Part shown: positions 1-12,074 of the stretch, piece by piece
Position numbering within the stretch: position 1 is the first letter of the stretch
How the letters are laid out: the number at the start of each line of letters is the position of its first letter
Assembly: GCF_020497125.1 (NCBI RefSeq)
Contig: NC_059072.1
Coordinates: 269,620,045-269,684,044 of the forward strand
Direction: 5' to 3'
From: Mauremys mutica
Taxonomy: Eukaryota > Chordata > Testudines > Geoemydidae
Length of the DNA: 64,000 nt
The notes under the pieces: model-generated
The model's database searches: none
What the model was told of the DNA's origin: nothing
What the model saw: only the letters and a program-made list of their open reading frames with translations
Made by a program: the position numbers and the translations under genes

Positions 1-814
1 ATGAAACCAGTGAATTATTTAAATGGTGTACTGTCAGACGGTGTTGGTTTCCAATATAGATCTCTATTTTCAGTATTTTATAACAGCCTGATCTCACAAA
101 TTTTCAGCCCTGGGAAGGCAACAATAATAATAATACTCTTCGACTATTTTAAATGTAAAATGTTAAATTGCCTGTAAGTTTTAGGGGCATACCAGAAATC
201 TTCATGGAAGCAAGTTAAAGATCTCAGGGAATGGTGATTGGGCTTTCTAATAACCACACACACCCACAAGCAATTGTGGATATCTTTCTCATTTTCACCT
301 CCCTCTTTTCTTTTCAGACCTGTATGCTGTATTATTAAGTAAATACTCAGCAGTCAGATTTGTCCACAAAGGAGTCACAACCTCAGAACATTTTATAAAC
401 TTCTCAAGCCCTCAGCTCCAAAGGAAACACACACATCCTACCTCTTACGTGGAGGGAGCACTGCCTCCTTACCCACACACCATCACAAATCATAAAAACA
501 TAGCACTGCCTATGAAGTCTCTTGAACGCCACACACATCCACAAAATCGACAGATTTGTACTGACAAACTGAAAATCAAATACATGTTCACAAAGCAAAT
601 ATTTTTAAAATATAACAGACAAATCACAACCAATTAGTACCAGGCCACCAAAAAGCAGATTTGCAATCTAGGGACGCTCTGCCACATTGGAAGTTTCTAC
701 TACTAATGATCTTGATCAAGAGAAATGTTACAAACATTTTATTTAAAAGAGAAAGTTTCCTCCATCAACACACACTCTCTGCATTCCTGAAAATGGTCAA
801 ACTCCACGGTACAC
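1..814. other. Intronic sequence without recognised feature
   Basis: AT-rich sequence with short AAT and CA runs (near 121-140 and 254-270). I see no gene, RNA or complete repeat. By position it belongs to the intron downstream of the GPC6 exon at 50223-50388. Confidence 0.6.
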
Positions 815-1480
815 CCACACCTTGAATACTGCAGTTCAGTTCACCCCAGCTCCAAAAAAAGATATTAGAATTGAAAAAAGTACAGAGAAGGGCAACAAAA
901 ATGATTAAGGGTATGGAACATCTTCTATATGAGGACAGATTTAAAAGACTGGGACTTTTCAGCTTGGAAAAGAGACAACTAAGGGGATTATGATAGAGGT
1001 CTATAAAGTTATGAACGGTGTGGAGAAAGTGAATAAGGAAGTGTTATTTACCCCTTCATATAACACAAAAACCAGGGTCACCCAATGAAACTAAAAGGCA
1101 GCAGATTTAAAACAAACATAAGGGAGCACTTCTTTATACAACACACAGTCAACCCGTGGAAACTGTTGCCAGGCGATGTTGTGAAGGCCAAAACTATAAC
1201 TGGGTTAAAAAAAATTAGATAAATTCATGAAGGATACAGCCATCAATGGTATTAGCCAAGACGGTCAGGAATGCAATCCCATGCTCTGGGTGTCCCTAAA
1301 CCTCTGACTGCCAGAAACTGGGAATGGACGACAGGGGACGGATCACTTGATAATCGCCCTGTTCAGTTCATTTCCTCTGAAACACAAGACATTGGCCACT
1401 GTTGGAAAACATGATACCGGGCTAGATGAACCATTGGGTCTGACCCAATATGGCTGCTCTTATGTTTGTGTGTTCTTATT
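815..1480 (+). mobile_element. CR1 LINE, 5'-truncated 3' end
   Basis: This is the 3' part of a chicken-repeat-1 LINE in plus orientation. It has the end of the reverse-transcriptase reading frame, then the 3' UTR with the recognisable run GGGCTAGATGAACCATTGG followed by CTGACCCAATATGG, and a decayed tail built from TTCTTATG units near 1457-1480. 5' truncation is normal for CR1. The copy is diverged, with no open frame left. The left border is approximate because the coding part fades into unrecognised sequence. Confidence 0.8.
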
Positions 1481-1520
1481 TCCAGTCTGAATGTGTCTAG
1501 CTTCCACTTCCAGACACTGG

Positions 1521-1811
1521 CAGGGGCTTGGCTACACTTACAAATTTGCAGCGCTGCAGCAGGGCGTGAAAACACACCCTCTCCAGCGCTGCAAATTGCG
1601 GCGCTGCAAAGCGCCAGTGTGGTCAAAGCCCCAGCGCTGGGAGCGCGGCTCCCAGCGCTGTACGTTATTCCCCACAGGGAGGTGGAGTACGGACAGTGCT
1701 GGGAGAGCTTTCTCCCAGCACTAGCGCTTTGACTACACTTAGCGCTTCAAAGCGCTGCCGCGGCAGCGCTGCCGCAGCAGCGCTTTGAAGTGTAAGTGTA
1801 GCCAAAGCCTG
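1521..1811. mobile_element. GC-rich MITE with terminal inverted repeats
   Basis: The ends are inverted copies: CAGGGGCTTGGCTACACTTA on the left and a matching TAAGTGTAGCCAAAGCCTG on the right. The interior is dominated by repeats of AGCGCTG and CAGCGCT and is strongly self-complementary. No coding capacity is credible. The CAGGG terminus suggests a non-autonomous hAT element, but the 8 bases on either side (1513-1520 and 1812-1819) do not match. The flanks at 1482-1520 and 1812-1890 look like two halves of one older CR1-like fragment, so the MITE probably landed inside it. Confidence 0.75.
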
Positions 1812-1890
1812 GATCATGTTATTGCTTTCCAATGGCTAGAAGCTGAAGCTAGACAAATTCAGACTGGAAATAAGGCAGAAATGTTTTTAA

Positions 1891-4664
1891 CAGGGATCTC
1901 TCAATGTGTGGAGCTTCTACTAAAAGCAAAAGCTCGGAACAGAATCAGAGAGACTATCAGAAATGGACAAGCCTGCACACATCTGCGGGTGCAGCGGAAG
2001 GAGTCTGTTCAGGAGATGAAAGAGGGTGAGTAGGAATCTGACTTAGTAGACAGGGAAGGTGGGGTAAATGGGTGCTGAAGCAGGAAAGGAAGCTGGGAGA
2101 GGTGAGCTGGATTACAAGCAAGCAATGAGGAACTAAAGAGGGAAAAGTGGGGGAGGCTTTAGGAGACAGAATAGTGAGTGTGAGTGATACAGTGTGGAAG
2201 TGGGAGGGGGACTGGGATCCGGATAAGTACTGTGTGTGTGGTGGGGGGAGGATAAAGGAGGTTGTAGTTTGTGGGGTGGAGAACTGGGAGGTCTCAGTGA
2301 TAAGAAGCTGAGGAGCCAGAGGGGAAATTTGGAGACTAACTGGGTGAACCCAGTATTGCTGATGAGGAATTGGGGAAGAGGATCAAGAACTGCAGAGCAG
2401 AAATCTACTTCAAGGCAAATATACAGCAACTTTGTCATAAAAAATAATGACACCCCGGATGGGGGTGAGTCCATAAACTTCGATCCTTACCCCCATAGAT
2501 GCATCTCGTGTTGTCTCCTGTACAGTTAGCCATGTGATGCAGATTTGTCACAATAGTAGAAGTGAAATAGTACTGCTGCCACACAGATAAGTCACACACA
2601 ATATCTCCTCTATAAATGTTCTGTCCTTTTGCACAATCGGGTGCACCACCAGCATTTACCTTAATCTCTAAATTTACTTCCTGCCTTTCCACCTCCCAAA
2701 CTCTGATACTCAGCCCTATTCTTGGCCTCTGTTACTATAGGTCTCTTGAGAAATGACCACCATTTTGCTAAGTGCGTCCTCTCTGCGAGATATAAGTTCA
2801 CTAGTTCTTTAATTGCAGCAAATATTTCGAGAAATGGACCCCAGTAGGAATCCTTCCTTGACTCAGTTTTCTGGTTTAGTTTTTTAACCATTGTATTCAT
2901 ACTCAGTATTTTATTCAGCCAAATGTTCTCTAGACACTAACTCTATCCTCTATTTTCGAGGTAGCTTCCTGATTTTTTTTAATGATTTGCAGCATAGAGC
3001 CTCAAGATAGATGAATGTCTAATGGACAGGTGACCTAATGCATTTGATGAGCTAAGGCTGTTACTGCTTCTTCAATCTCAGTCATTGATTCTAGACTTGA
3101 CTGACATGTGCTCAGTCATTATAGGGTGGCCAGCTGTTCCTTATTTGATGGAAATGTCTGTTTTTTCCATACCTGATGCCCTTTGTCCTTGACAAATGTT
3201 GATGTATTGGCTGATACAACAGCTCCTAGTTTCGATACATCTGCCTCTTATTTTGAAGATTGATTTTCTTGGACTATCTCGTTATTTTTCAGATGTCTCC
3301 AACTGTTCCTTAATTTATTTTTTTGAAGGTGGCAGTCCTGTTCTATTTAGAGTCAATCAATGAACCCTAAGTATTAGGTTTACTAGGGATGCGTGAACTC
3401 ATTTTACCCAGTTTCAAACCACCCCCACCCAGACATCAGGGATTTGAATGCTTCTCTCTCATGCAGGCATTATTTGATTTGCAAACTGCTTAGGAGAAAT
3501 TATGAAAACAGAGCAGAATGGAAACACTGGGAAAAAATACAGACATACACAGGGATTATGGGGAATAAAAAGAGAGGAAAGAGGAGTAAAGAGAAAAGTT
3601 TGAATGAAAAGCTAAATACGGTAGTACTGCTATTTATTTGTATTACCATAATACTGAGGGACTTCAACTGAGATCGGGATCCCAATAGGCTAAGCACTTT
3701 ACATATATAAAATATGAAACAGTCCCTGCTACAAAGAGCTTACAGTGTAAACAGACATGACAAACAAAGGGTTGGGGTAGGAGGGAAGCAATTTAACATA
3801 TAAGCAGCCTGAATAATGTGATGGTTTGCAAACATCATGTTAGGTCCAAAATGTAGTGTGCGCACATGTGTGTGTGTTCTTTCTTTTTAATTTTTCTAAA
3901 TACAGTTTTTAAAAAATTGGGTGGGTTTCATTGACAGGGCACTAGCTGGATAGAGAGATCAGGAAGGAGAGTGGACATTAAAGGGAGTGGGTAAGGAAAG
4001 AGAGGATGAAGGGCAGTATGGAGGGCAGGTGGAGTACCTGAAATAGAAAAGAGTACCCACTTATGTTTGAGGACTGTTGTTCTATGTCTAATACATGGTA
4101 AAGGCTTCTATTTTTCTGTCATTCTTTTGAAGTGGGAAATACAAGCACCCATCTATAGTTTCATCTTTGTCCTTTAAAATCAGGCAACCAGGCATCTACT
4201 TGATCAGAGATCAGTCAATAGAAACAAGAATCATATAACCCACCTCTCGATTTTGTTGAGTGTGAGTTGGGAGTGGGGGTGGGGTAACATAGGAGGATTG
4301 GAGGGCACTGTTTTATCACATAGACCTCAAGGTTCCTCTGACATTACAATTGTATAACACCCAACCAAAGATTGCTCACTACATAGACCTCTAGATAATA
4401 AGAACATAGAGGTTCCTTTTTTAATAAGAAGTTTCAGTATTGACAGATTCTGACTAGAAAATGGAATTAGAAAGGCAAAAAATGTCAGAGACAATATAGT
4501 AATGTGAATTGGATGCTCATGAAGGCTTCTGTAGCACTAAAGGCTGAAGTTTAGGCACTTACAGTCTTCAGCAGGAATTTTTTGGATTGCATTGCAACTA
4601 AACCTGGCACTTGAATGCCTACCCAGGACTTATCAATTGCTAACGAGACCAATTCACTACAAAA
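1891..4664. other. Intronic sequence, mostly unassigned
   Basis: It holds a purine-rich tract (about 2040-2340), short GT runs near 3865-3880 and one weak ancient repeat relic listed separately. Open frames here are short, unconserved in appearance and low in complexity, and I do not credit them as genes. Confidence 0.5.
3655..3790 (-). repeat. Ancient LINE/SINE relic
   Basis: The stretch with TAAGCACTTTACATATATAA followed by CCCTGCTACAAAGAGCTTAC resembles the minus strand of an old, low-copy amniote retroposon 3' end (CR1/L3 or MIR-like). Similar decayed wording occurs near 5036-5110, 7270-7390 and 34350-34425. It is too diverged for a family call from reading alone. Confidence 0.35.
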
Positions 4665-4968
4665 AATAATTTTCCCTCTCTTGATATTCACACTCTCTTG
4701 TCAACTGTTGAGAATGGGCCACATCCACCCTAATTGAATTGGCCTCATTAGCACTGACCCCCCACTTGGTAAGGTAACTCCCATCTTTTCATGTGCTGTA
4801 TATTTATACCTGCCTACTGTATTTTCCACTCCATGCATCTGATGAAGTGGGTTATATCCCACAAAAGCTTATGCCCCAATACATTTGTTAGTCTCTAAGG
4901 TGCCACAAGGACTCCTCGTTGTTTTTACTGATACAGACTAACACGGCTATGCCTCTGAAACCTGTGCT
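4665..4968 (+). mobile_element. Penelope-like element, 3' tail only
   Basis: This is the non-coding 3' region of a Penelope-like retroelement. It matches, word for word in long blocks, the tail of the better-preserved copy at 40530-40865: CATCCACCC..TTGAATTGGCC, the CTGATGAAGTGG / CAAAAGCTTATG block, and TTAGTCTCTAAGGTGCCAC..GGACTC ending in GATACAGACTAACACGGCTA. The coding part, including the GIY-YIG domain, is absent. The two copies share the tail in the same orientation. Confidence 0.75.
4839..4868 (+). ncRNA. Decayed hammerhead-ribozyme-like core in Penelope tail
   Basis: CTGATGA (4839-4845) is followed by a 5-bp stem, GTGGG (4847-4851) with CCCAC (4858-4862), a 6-base loop, and then AAAA. 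A hammerhead core needs CUGANGA, stem II and GAAA, so the G of the second core strand is replaced by A, a change expected at a decayed CpG. Hammerhead motifs are known in Penelope-like elements. As it stands this copy should be inactive. Stems I and III were not resolved. Confidence 0.35.
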
Positions 4969-5925
4969 CATTAAAAAGTTTTAAATGAATAAACTTTGTT
5001 ATAATGTTGATGAATATTTATTTCTGGAGTGTTATTGAGGTCTCTGGCACTTTACAAACAAACATAAATACAAGGTCCCAGATTCAAGGAGTTTTCATTC
5101 TAAATTAGGCAGAAAACAATGAATAGTGTGATATTAGATATTAGTGGGTGAGGAGCAGAGACAGCACTCAGCAGTGGAAAGGCAATACAGCTGTTGGCAG
5201 ACCACTGTTTTACAAGAAAAGCAGATTATATAGGATCATATGTTATGTGTCTTTCTTTCTTGTTACTCTATTTGTTTCATTTTCTTTTATTTCTTGAAAT
5301 TGACGAGTGCCATTGGAGAGCTTAGTCGTGGTAAATCAGCTCAACGAAGTGAGTTAGAAGAGGAAACTGAAGGAGGAGACTGTTGCAGCTTGGCACCAAA
5401 GAAAGGAAAACTGTTCCAGCTATTAGAGGGGCATGACAAAGGCAAAGAATTAAAAGGATGGGGTGGGATGGGGTGGGGTGAGGAATGGGTTAAAAAGGAA
5501 GGAGGCGGCAATCATATAAAGTCTTGATTTTAAAACTTTGTGCAAACAATCATTAGCCTAGATTCTGGAACTCTCTTGAGTAAAGTTAATTATTTACTAC
5601 CACAGATTCAATCCAGTTTGGCCAGAATCGTAGACTATTACACAACTTTTATATCACTTTTGCTTGGCAAGAGAATCATTATTATCTCTGTATTTTTAAT
5701 TAAAGGGACGAATGATAAGGACGTTAAATCTAAAGTCAGTAACATGATTTTACTTTTAAAATCTTACTGGACAGCTAGGATGTAAATTTGGTAACTTTTG
5801 AACTAGAGTAATGAGAAAATTTAGGATGGAGCATCTGGAATCATGGCAAAATGACTGGACATTTATGAACTGGTAATTTCATAAACAGATTCTTGGCAAT
5901 GGTGAGTGAAGGTGGCAATATTTAT
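4969..5925. other. Intronic sequence with weak relics
   Basis: An ancient retroposon relic is suspected at about 5036-5110 (GGCACTTTACAAACAAACA), and a G-rich simple tract lies at about 5455-5490. Nothing coding is supported. Confidence 0.5.
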
Positions 5926-5933
5926 ATCTGGAT

Positions 5934-6064
5934 TAGAGCCCTGAGTGGGACTAGTGTAGAGCCCTGCAACAGGACTGAGATCCCGCAGATCCCACAGGAC
6001 CCACTGCCATAATAGCAGGAGCAGGAATGAGCAGGATTAAAGAATAAACCCCTGAAGGGCTCTA
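5934..6064. mobile_element. 131-bp hAT-type MITE with perfect 8-bp duplication
   Basis: The element begins TAGAGCCCT and ends AGGGCTCTA, a 9-bp terminal inverted repeat. It is flanked by perfect 8-bp direct repeats ATCTGGAT at 5926-5933 and 6065-6072. Eight-bp duplications are the signature of hAT transposition. The interior has no coding capacity, so an autonomous relative must have supplied the transposase. Confidence 0.85.
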
Positions 6065-6072
6065 ATCTGGAT

Positions 6073-9000
6073 TAAGTTTAGGATTGGTTTGGGTTTGAGG
6101 CTCAAGCAGGAGCAGGGATCAGACAGGAACTTGCAATTATGGTAAATTTAGATCAAGGAAATGGACAGCAGTGCTAATGCTTCCAGAAATTTGGAGGAAG
6201 AGGGAGGAATTTCAGATTTCAAGTTTCAGTGAGGCCAATTTCTAATTCCTAAGTATTCAAACGTGCATTTTAAAATTAATTGACCAGTTCGGATTTGGAA
6301 GTGTAATGCAACTCTCTCTGAACGTTCATCCCATTTCCAGTAAACTTCTTTAAAAATAATTGTTTGCTAATCAAAGGCACTTGTGGAAAACTGCAAACCA
6401 AGCTGCAACATTTGAAAACTAACTGTCCAATACTGAACTTTTTTTACTAAGAAAGAATCTGATTAATTACCACATAAGTATTTGTTATTTATGTATGCTA
6501 AGAGAATTATTTGATCAAATTAAAATGTTGGAACAAAGAAGTGAATATGAATAGAATATTTGGAACATATTTTCCAAGTACAGAGATGGAGAAATTTTTC
6601 TAAGTGAACTCAGAAACAGCAAAACAAAACCAAAAAACTAACTGATCAGAATGAAAACATAGTAAAGACCACGGTCTGAAATGGCCTTTTATTTTAAAGA
6701 AAAGTCACATGCAAGTCCTCCCAAAATAACCAGCAGCCCCTCAGTAAAACAGGGGAAACAATTTCTATTAGTAAAATCCAGTAAATGACATTTCCTGCCT
6801 GCAAATTTGTAGAATTCTTAACTTAAACTTTGATTAGTTTTGTGGCTGCAGAAAAGCGGACTGGGCAAATGATGCTGTTTTACTGCATGTTTTTATATAG
6901 AATGTAGATTTGCAATGCTGAGGCTGCTCTATTGTTCTCCATGCAAAGGCTAGATTTTTACACATTCTGTTAAAAATGGGGTTTACATAGTTTTTATTTT
7001 GTAGCTACAAGGGAATAAATTTTCTTTGATAGAAATGTGATCATGCTTGTGTTTTGATTTGTTTAGGTTTTTGTTCTTTCAACGTCTCTAATATTCATAA
7101 AGGAAGAAGGCATTCAACAGATTTCCTGCTTTCTACAAGGAAATTCAGAATCTAGAGCCCACACTAAAATCTGGTAAATTATCACAGTATTAATCTGATT
7201 AGTAGGTCTCACTCATCATCTCCTGTTTACAGTTAGACTTTTCTATATTATTACTTAAGTTGCAGTAGTTTCTAAAGACTCTCAACATGGAATGGGTCCC
7301 AGTGTACTAGGCACTACACAGAAAAGGTAAACCCCCACAAATACAGGCCCTGCTTCAGAGAGTTCACAAGCTATGGTTTATAGAATACACAACAGGTTTA
7401 TAAATAAGACTAGTGGGGGAGAGGATGGAGAGAGGACAAGGGAACAGTAGAGGCAGTTGTGCATGCATAAAGTAGTACTTGGTCTCAGTAGTCACTATAT
7501 TTAATATAGGAGTGCTTCCTATATTTAAGCTGCAGCATGGGAGAAAGTATGAAGGTAGCTGAGGGATAAATATGCAAACAAGACTGGTATTATTGGCAGA
7601 ATGAAGGGAGGGGCTGATGTCACAGTAAGAAACTAGATTGGAGAGGTAAAATGGGGCTATATGATGTAATAGACTGTAAACTCCTGAAGGGGTCATGTCT
7701 TTTGTTCTGTAAAACGCTCGGAGCAGTTTAAACCATTGTGTAAATCAAAATAATTTTTCAGGAATAATATTGGATTTTAGGTATCATGTTTAATTGATAT
7801 TTCTTTATAAATAGCTACAGAGGTTAGAATGCAAAGTCCCACTTTGGAATGGCTGGAGCATTACTGAAGAATTATGAAAATAATTTCTTTATGACTATCA
7901 AAAGAGACCAATCAATCTTACTAAAGGATAAGATAGCTTTTTGTTTCACAGTATTAACAATGGGAGATTAGAATGGTAGCATTAGAGTAGCAACTCTTCA
8001 ACAATAAACTAAAGCTTAAGTAAAATGTGTATAAGAAATATTCTTAAAGGATTTTGCATGAATCACATTAGTCCCTAGCTTGCAAACACTCATGTGGGCA
8101 GTCCTTCCACATACTGACAGTTCTGCTGACATCAATGAAAGAACAACTTCCATGAATAAGGGTTTGTAAGATTGGGCCCATTATTGATTCTATCAGGACA
8201 TGAGTAATAAATTAACAACTATTAAAATATTTCTCAAGTGTTCCCAAATCATAGTGGGTAAGATGCAGGAAGGATTTACTGATCTTAACCAATCTAAAGC
8301 TATTTTGATGAATAACCATTTTGAGAGGATTTTGATAGCAATGTAAAGGATAAACAAAAACTCTTCTCCCTGAAAGATGATTGTAGAGTTATCTTCTCAG
8401 GGTTTTGTCGGGAGTCTCTGTTCCAATCATCTTGGGAAGAAGCAGTTTCTCAGCAGTTCTGTGTTCTGTATGTACTGCTCTTTGTAACAACATTTAGGCC
8501 TAAATTACTTCTGAGTGCAGCAACACCAAAATGTCTTTAAAAATCTGGGCCTTAGGAGCCTGGCTGCTGCCCCAGCCCTTCTTATTTTTATTATTTCAAG
8601 TTAAACTACTGCTACATAGTCCTCATCTCAGTGCAGATGCTAAAATCTCCTTCAATGCATTGATGGCTCATCCTGACCAGAGTAACTTGAGTTGTGGACA
8701 TAAATGGATTATACACATTTAAATTGAATTTTGTTAGATACTTCAGCCCATTACCTGTCTTTGGCTACCCTCTGAATGTGCTGAAGTTGTCCAACATCCC
8801 CAAAACCGAGTGGAGAATTGAGGTGCAGAGATAGGTAGTATCCTCTTAGATTAGAGGGATACTTTTAGACTTCTTTGCTACATATTTCCTAATTCTACAG
8901 CATTCAGGAGATTGTTGGTCTGATTGCCCACTACCTGTAAATGTCTACTCCAGGTGCAAGGCAGTGAAGAATCAGGATTTGTGTATTTCTCATGATTAAT

Positions 9001-9939
9001 TATAGGGACATTTTCTTCCTCTTCTACAATAACCAGTTCAACCTCCACTTCAGGCAAGACAGTTTTCTTTTTGAGTACACACTAAAAGATTCCACTCAGT
9101 TAAGGGACCGCCAATATCCTGCTGCTCCAAACAACACACAGTCTGTAAGACAAGAAACAAAAGCTGGTGCCCATTTCCTGATAGTGCAAATGTATTTAGA
9201 GAACTCCTTACTGCATATTTCTGGCTTATGGGATTTACTGGTTCACATAATTACTTCCTGCTGGTTTCATGCAGGCCTTAATAGAGTGGGCACTATTTCA
9301 TGAAGTAGACAATAAAGATTTCCAATTAATATGTTTTCTTTTCTATTTTTGATTCTTTTTATTTAAAAAGGGAGGATTTTAAGTTTTATCACAAAGATAA
9401 TTTTTAACTAATTTAATTTTGCACTTAGTCTTGCACACAAGACTCCTGTGAGTGACAATAAATTACAATGTGCACAGACACTACCAAAGAATTGCAGGAA
9501 TGTGGCAATCTAGATGATGGCAATTAATATAAATAATGGCTTTTAATGACAATTATAGTTAATGTGCTACTTTCAAGACTAAGTGAGTATTTTAATACCA
9601 GCATTGTGTCAACCCTTGCAGGCACTGGCATAATGAGTTTTCCTTTTAAAAAAAAAGAGAGAAAATGAGGCATAATAGGTTTTTAAAAATGGAGCATTGC
9701 ATCCCTACCCATGAGATTAATTTTGCTTTAAAGTATTTCAATTATTCTGAAAATAAGCCATGGAACAGCTACATTAGCATCATATTATTTCACAACAGTC
9801 ATCTTTAGTCACTTCATATCTGACAGAATTCCATATACATTGCATCTAATAAGCCAGTTTTGTTTGTTTCTTGATAAACTGTAAATCACACCAAATAGTT
9901 TCAGCTGAAGTTTGTTATACACACTGCCTTATGGAGCCT
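6073..9939. other. Intronic sequence, mostly unassigned
   Basis: AT-rich. Ancient retroposon relics are suspected near 7270-7390 and 7640-7745 (AGACTGTAAACTCCTGAAGG, a typical LINE 3'-end phrase) and near 8095-8180. No exon, RNA gene or intact repeat was seen. Confidence 0.5.
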
Positions 9940-9981
9940 GTTGCTAAGGCTGAGCATATGGTAGTGCTCAGCCATGGCAAC
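9940..9981. repeat. Short hairpin beside CR1 end
   Basis: GTTGCTAAGGCTGAGCA (9940-9956) and TGCTCAGCCATGGCAAC (9965-9981) are inverted copies matching at 15 of 17 positions around an 8-base loop. No function is evident. It sits just upstream of a CR1 3' end. Confidence 0.6.
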
Positions 9982-10000
9982 AACTATCAGCTCATGCTAA

Positions 10001-10124
10001 ATGGATCACTTGATGATTACCTGTTCTGTTCATTCCTGCTGAAGCACCTGGCATCAGCCATTGTTGGAAGACAGGATACTGGGCTAGATGGACCATTACT
10101 CTGACCCAGTGTGGCCGTTCTTAT
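10001..10124 (+). mobile_element. CR1 LINE 3' UTR fragment
   Basis: Same 3' UTR as the copy at 1340-1480: GATACTGGGCTAGATGGACC, then CTGACCCAGTGTGGCCG, then the start of a TTCTTAT tail. It is plus orientation and less diverged than the copy near position 1400. No coding part is retained. Confidence 0.8.
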
Positions 10125-11514
10125 AAATTACAATCCTGAAATCCTCAATATTGAAGATCATTGTGTAGCTTCTATAACATGAACAAAGAGAGATTCCCTA
10201 CATTTTTGCAGTAGTGCATTATCAGTAACTCCCAAGCAAAGGAGGGTGCGGGAAACCCACTTCATTTGTCTGCTAAAGGCCATTTGGTTTGAATCATTAT
10301 GGTTTTTTTTTAATTTTAGACATGATGTTTTTCCACAAGCGAGACAAAAATCTGTTAAGATCATCAGAGAAGTTTTGTCATTCCCCTGGAGATTCCTGGA
10401 GACCCTGGTTTAACCATACAAAATCTTCCCAGCAGTTTTCTGCAAAGAATCTTCACAGAAAAAGTTGAGTCTGCATTTGTGCCGCACTGACAGGATACTG
10501 GCATTCTAAGCTATAGCTAATCACTACTTTAGAAATGACACTTTAAAGAGACCTAAATACATCTCTCAAACACAATTACAATGTGTTAAATGTAACAATG
10601 ATGATCAGTTGTGTGTCTGGCTCCACAGTGATTAATTTTTAATGAGGTAAAGCTGCTGTATTGTAATAGTCAATACACATGACTAAGGAGATCTGCCCAG
10701 GCCTATAATTGTTACAAATTCAATTATTTCAGCAAATATAAATACAAGAGGTATAAATATGCTAAACAGTTCAAAACTCGTTGACAAAAGCTAAAACTAA
10801 TTTGTGTACCATAACATGCAGTCTTGTTGAATGCAGTCTTATGAACTGTAGCAATCTTGACCAGCGTTTAAAGGTATACAGTCACTTAAATGTTCATTAA
10901 GCATTATCTCAAGAGGCTGTTCTGTTTGCTACAATGATCTTTTTAAATTAGTGAATTACAGGATCACATAAAAAAAATCTAGACTGTCATCAGCTACTGC
11001 TTACACAACATTTTTTTGAATTTCTAAAAACAAATGTGTTCTGTAATTATATCCCCCACTATGAAGATGCAATAATTATATGCATGGAAAGCTCTAGCAA
11101 CACATATGATAGGTCAGATTAACGAGACAGCATCAAAAAGCTTAGGCCTAAATATGATCAACCTTAAAATCTGTTTGATGTCATCTACTTTTTTAAAAAT
11201 ATGTAGTATATTTGTTACCATCTGAAGGCTCTCTGGTGATCTCTGTGAAATGGAGGTGGTCTTAGTCTGATACCCCTAGCTACACTAAATAGTTGAGAAG
11301 GGAACATTTTTCAGAGAAAAAAGAGGGGTGAGTTCAAAAGCACAATCCAGCACTGAATGTAAAGCTGTCATACTCCCATAATAGTAAGGGTAAAACTTGT
11401 CTGCTAGTTTTTACTACCTTTACCATTTATGGTTAACGTTTCTCATGCACAAAAGCTTGATTTAAATCAGTCCACTCTCAACATGATTTTTTCTTATATA
11501 ATTTTAGATAGACC
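10125..11514. other. Intronic sequence without recognised feature
   Basis: AT-rich, with short poly-T and poly-A runs. Nothing on either strand supports a gene, RNA or intact repeat. Confidence 0.5.
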
Positions 11515-12074
11515 AAATGGATTTCATTAGTTCCCAAGGCACTCACTCACTTGCCATGTTTTGGGGTGCAATCCAGACCTGCCTTGTAACCCTGGGTACC
11601 TTAAATGCTCTGTTGCTGTGGCTCACAGCCCGGACTCCAACAGTCAGTAAAAAAGCCTGCCGTTCTCTGAGTGTCTGTGTGCTGTGTAGCCCCGGTTCAG
11701 CGCTCTGACCCCAGCAGCTTGCCTACAACTCAACAGCCCCACACTGCTCATTACTTTCAGGGTGACCCCAACTCACCCCCAGTCCTTAATTTTCCCAAAA
11801 CGGTCTTCCCTGAAGTGTCCAGCTCTCTCCTGGAACACTCAGGGAATTAATAAGTTTCATTGCTCCTCTAAAGAGTCAAAAGCACGGTAGCTTCTTATGT
11901 TAATCAGCCTTAATAATCAGGTCAAACACAGCACTAGGTTGATTCAGAATAAAAGTAAAACAAGTTTATTTAATCAAAAAGAGAGAGGTTTTAAGTGAGT
12001 TCAAGTATAAAGGATAAAGAGAAAAGGATTACAAATGAATAAAAGTAAGAATATTCTTTCTAATGGCCTCAGTG

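Noticed and set aside
1513..1819. Target duplication sought around the MITE at 1521-1811
   Set aside because: The flanking 8-mers agree at only about four of eight positions, so no duplication is claimed.
2133..2474. 113-codon Pro/Ser-rich frame on the minus strand
   Set aside because: It is the complement of a purine-rich tract with low complexity and no recognised family.
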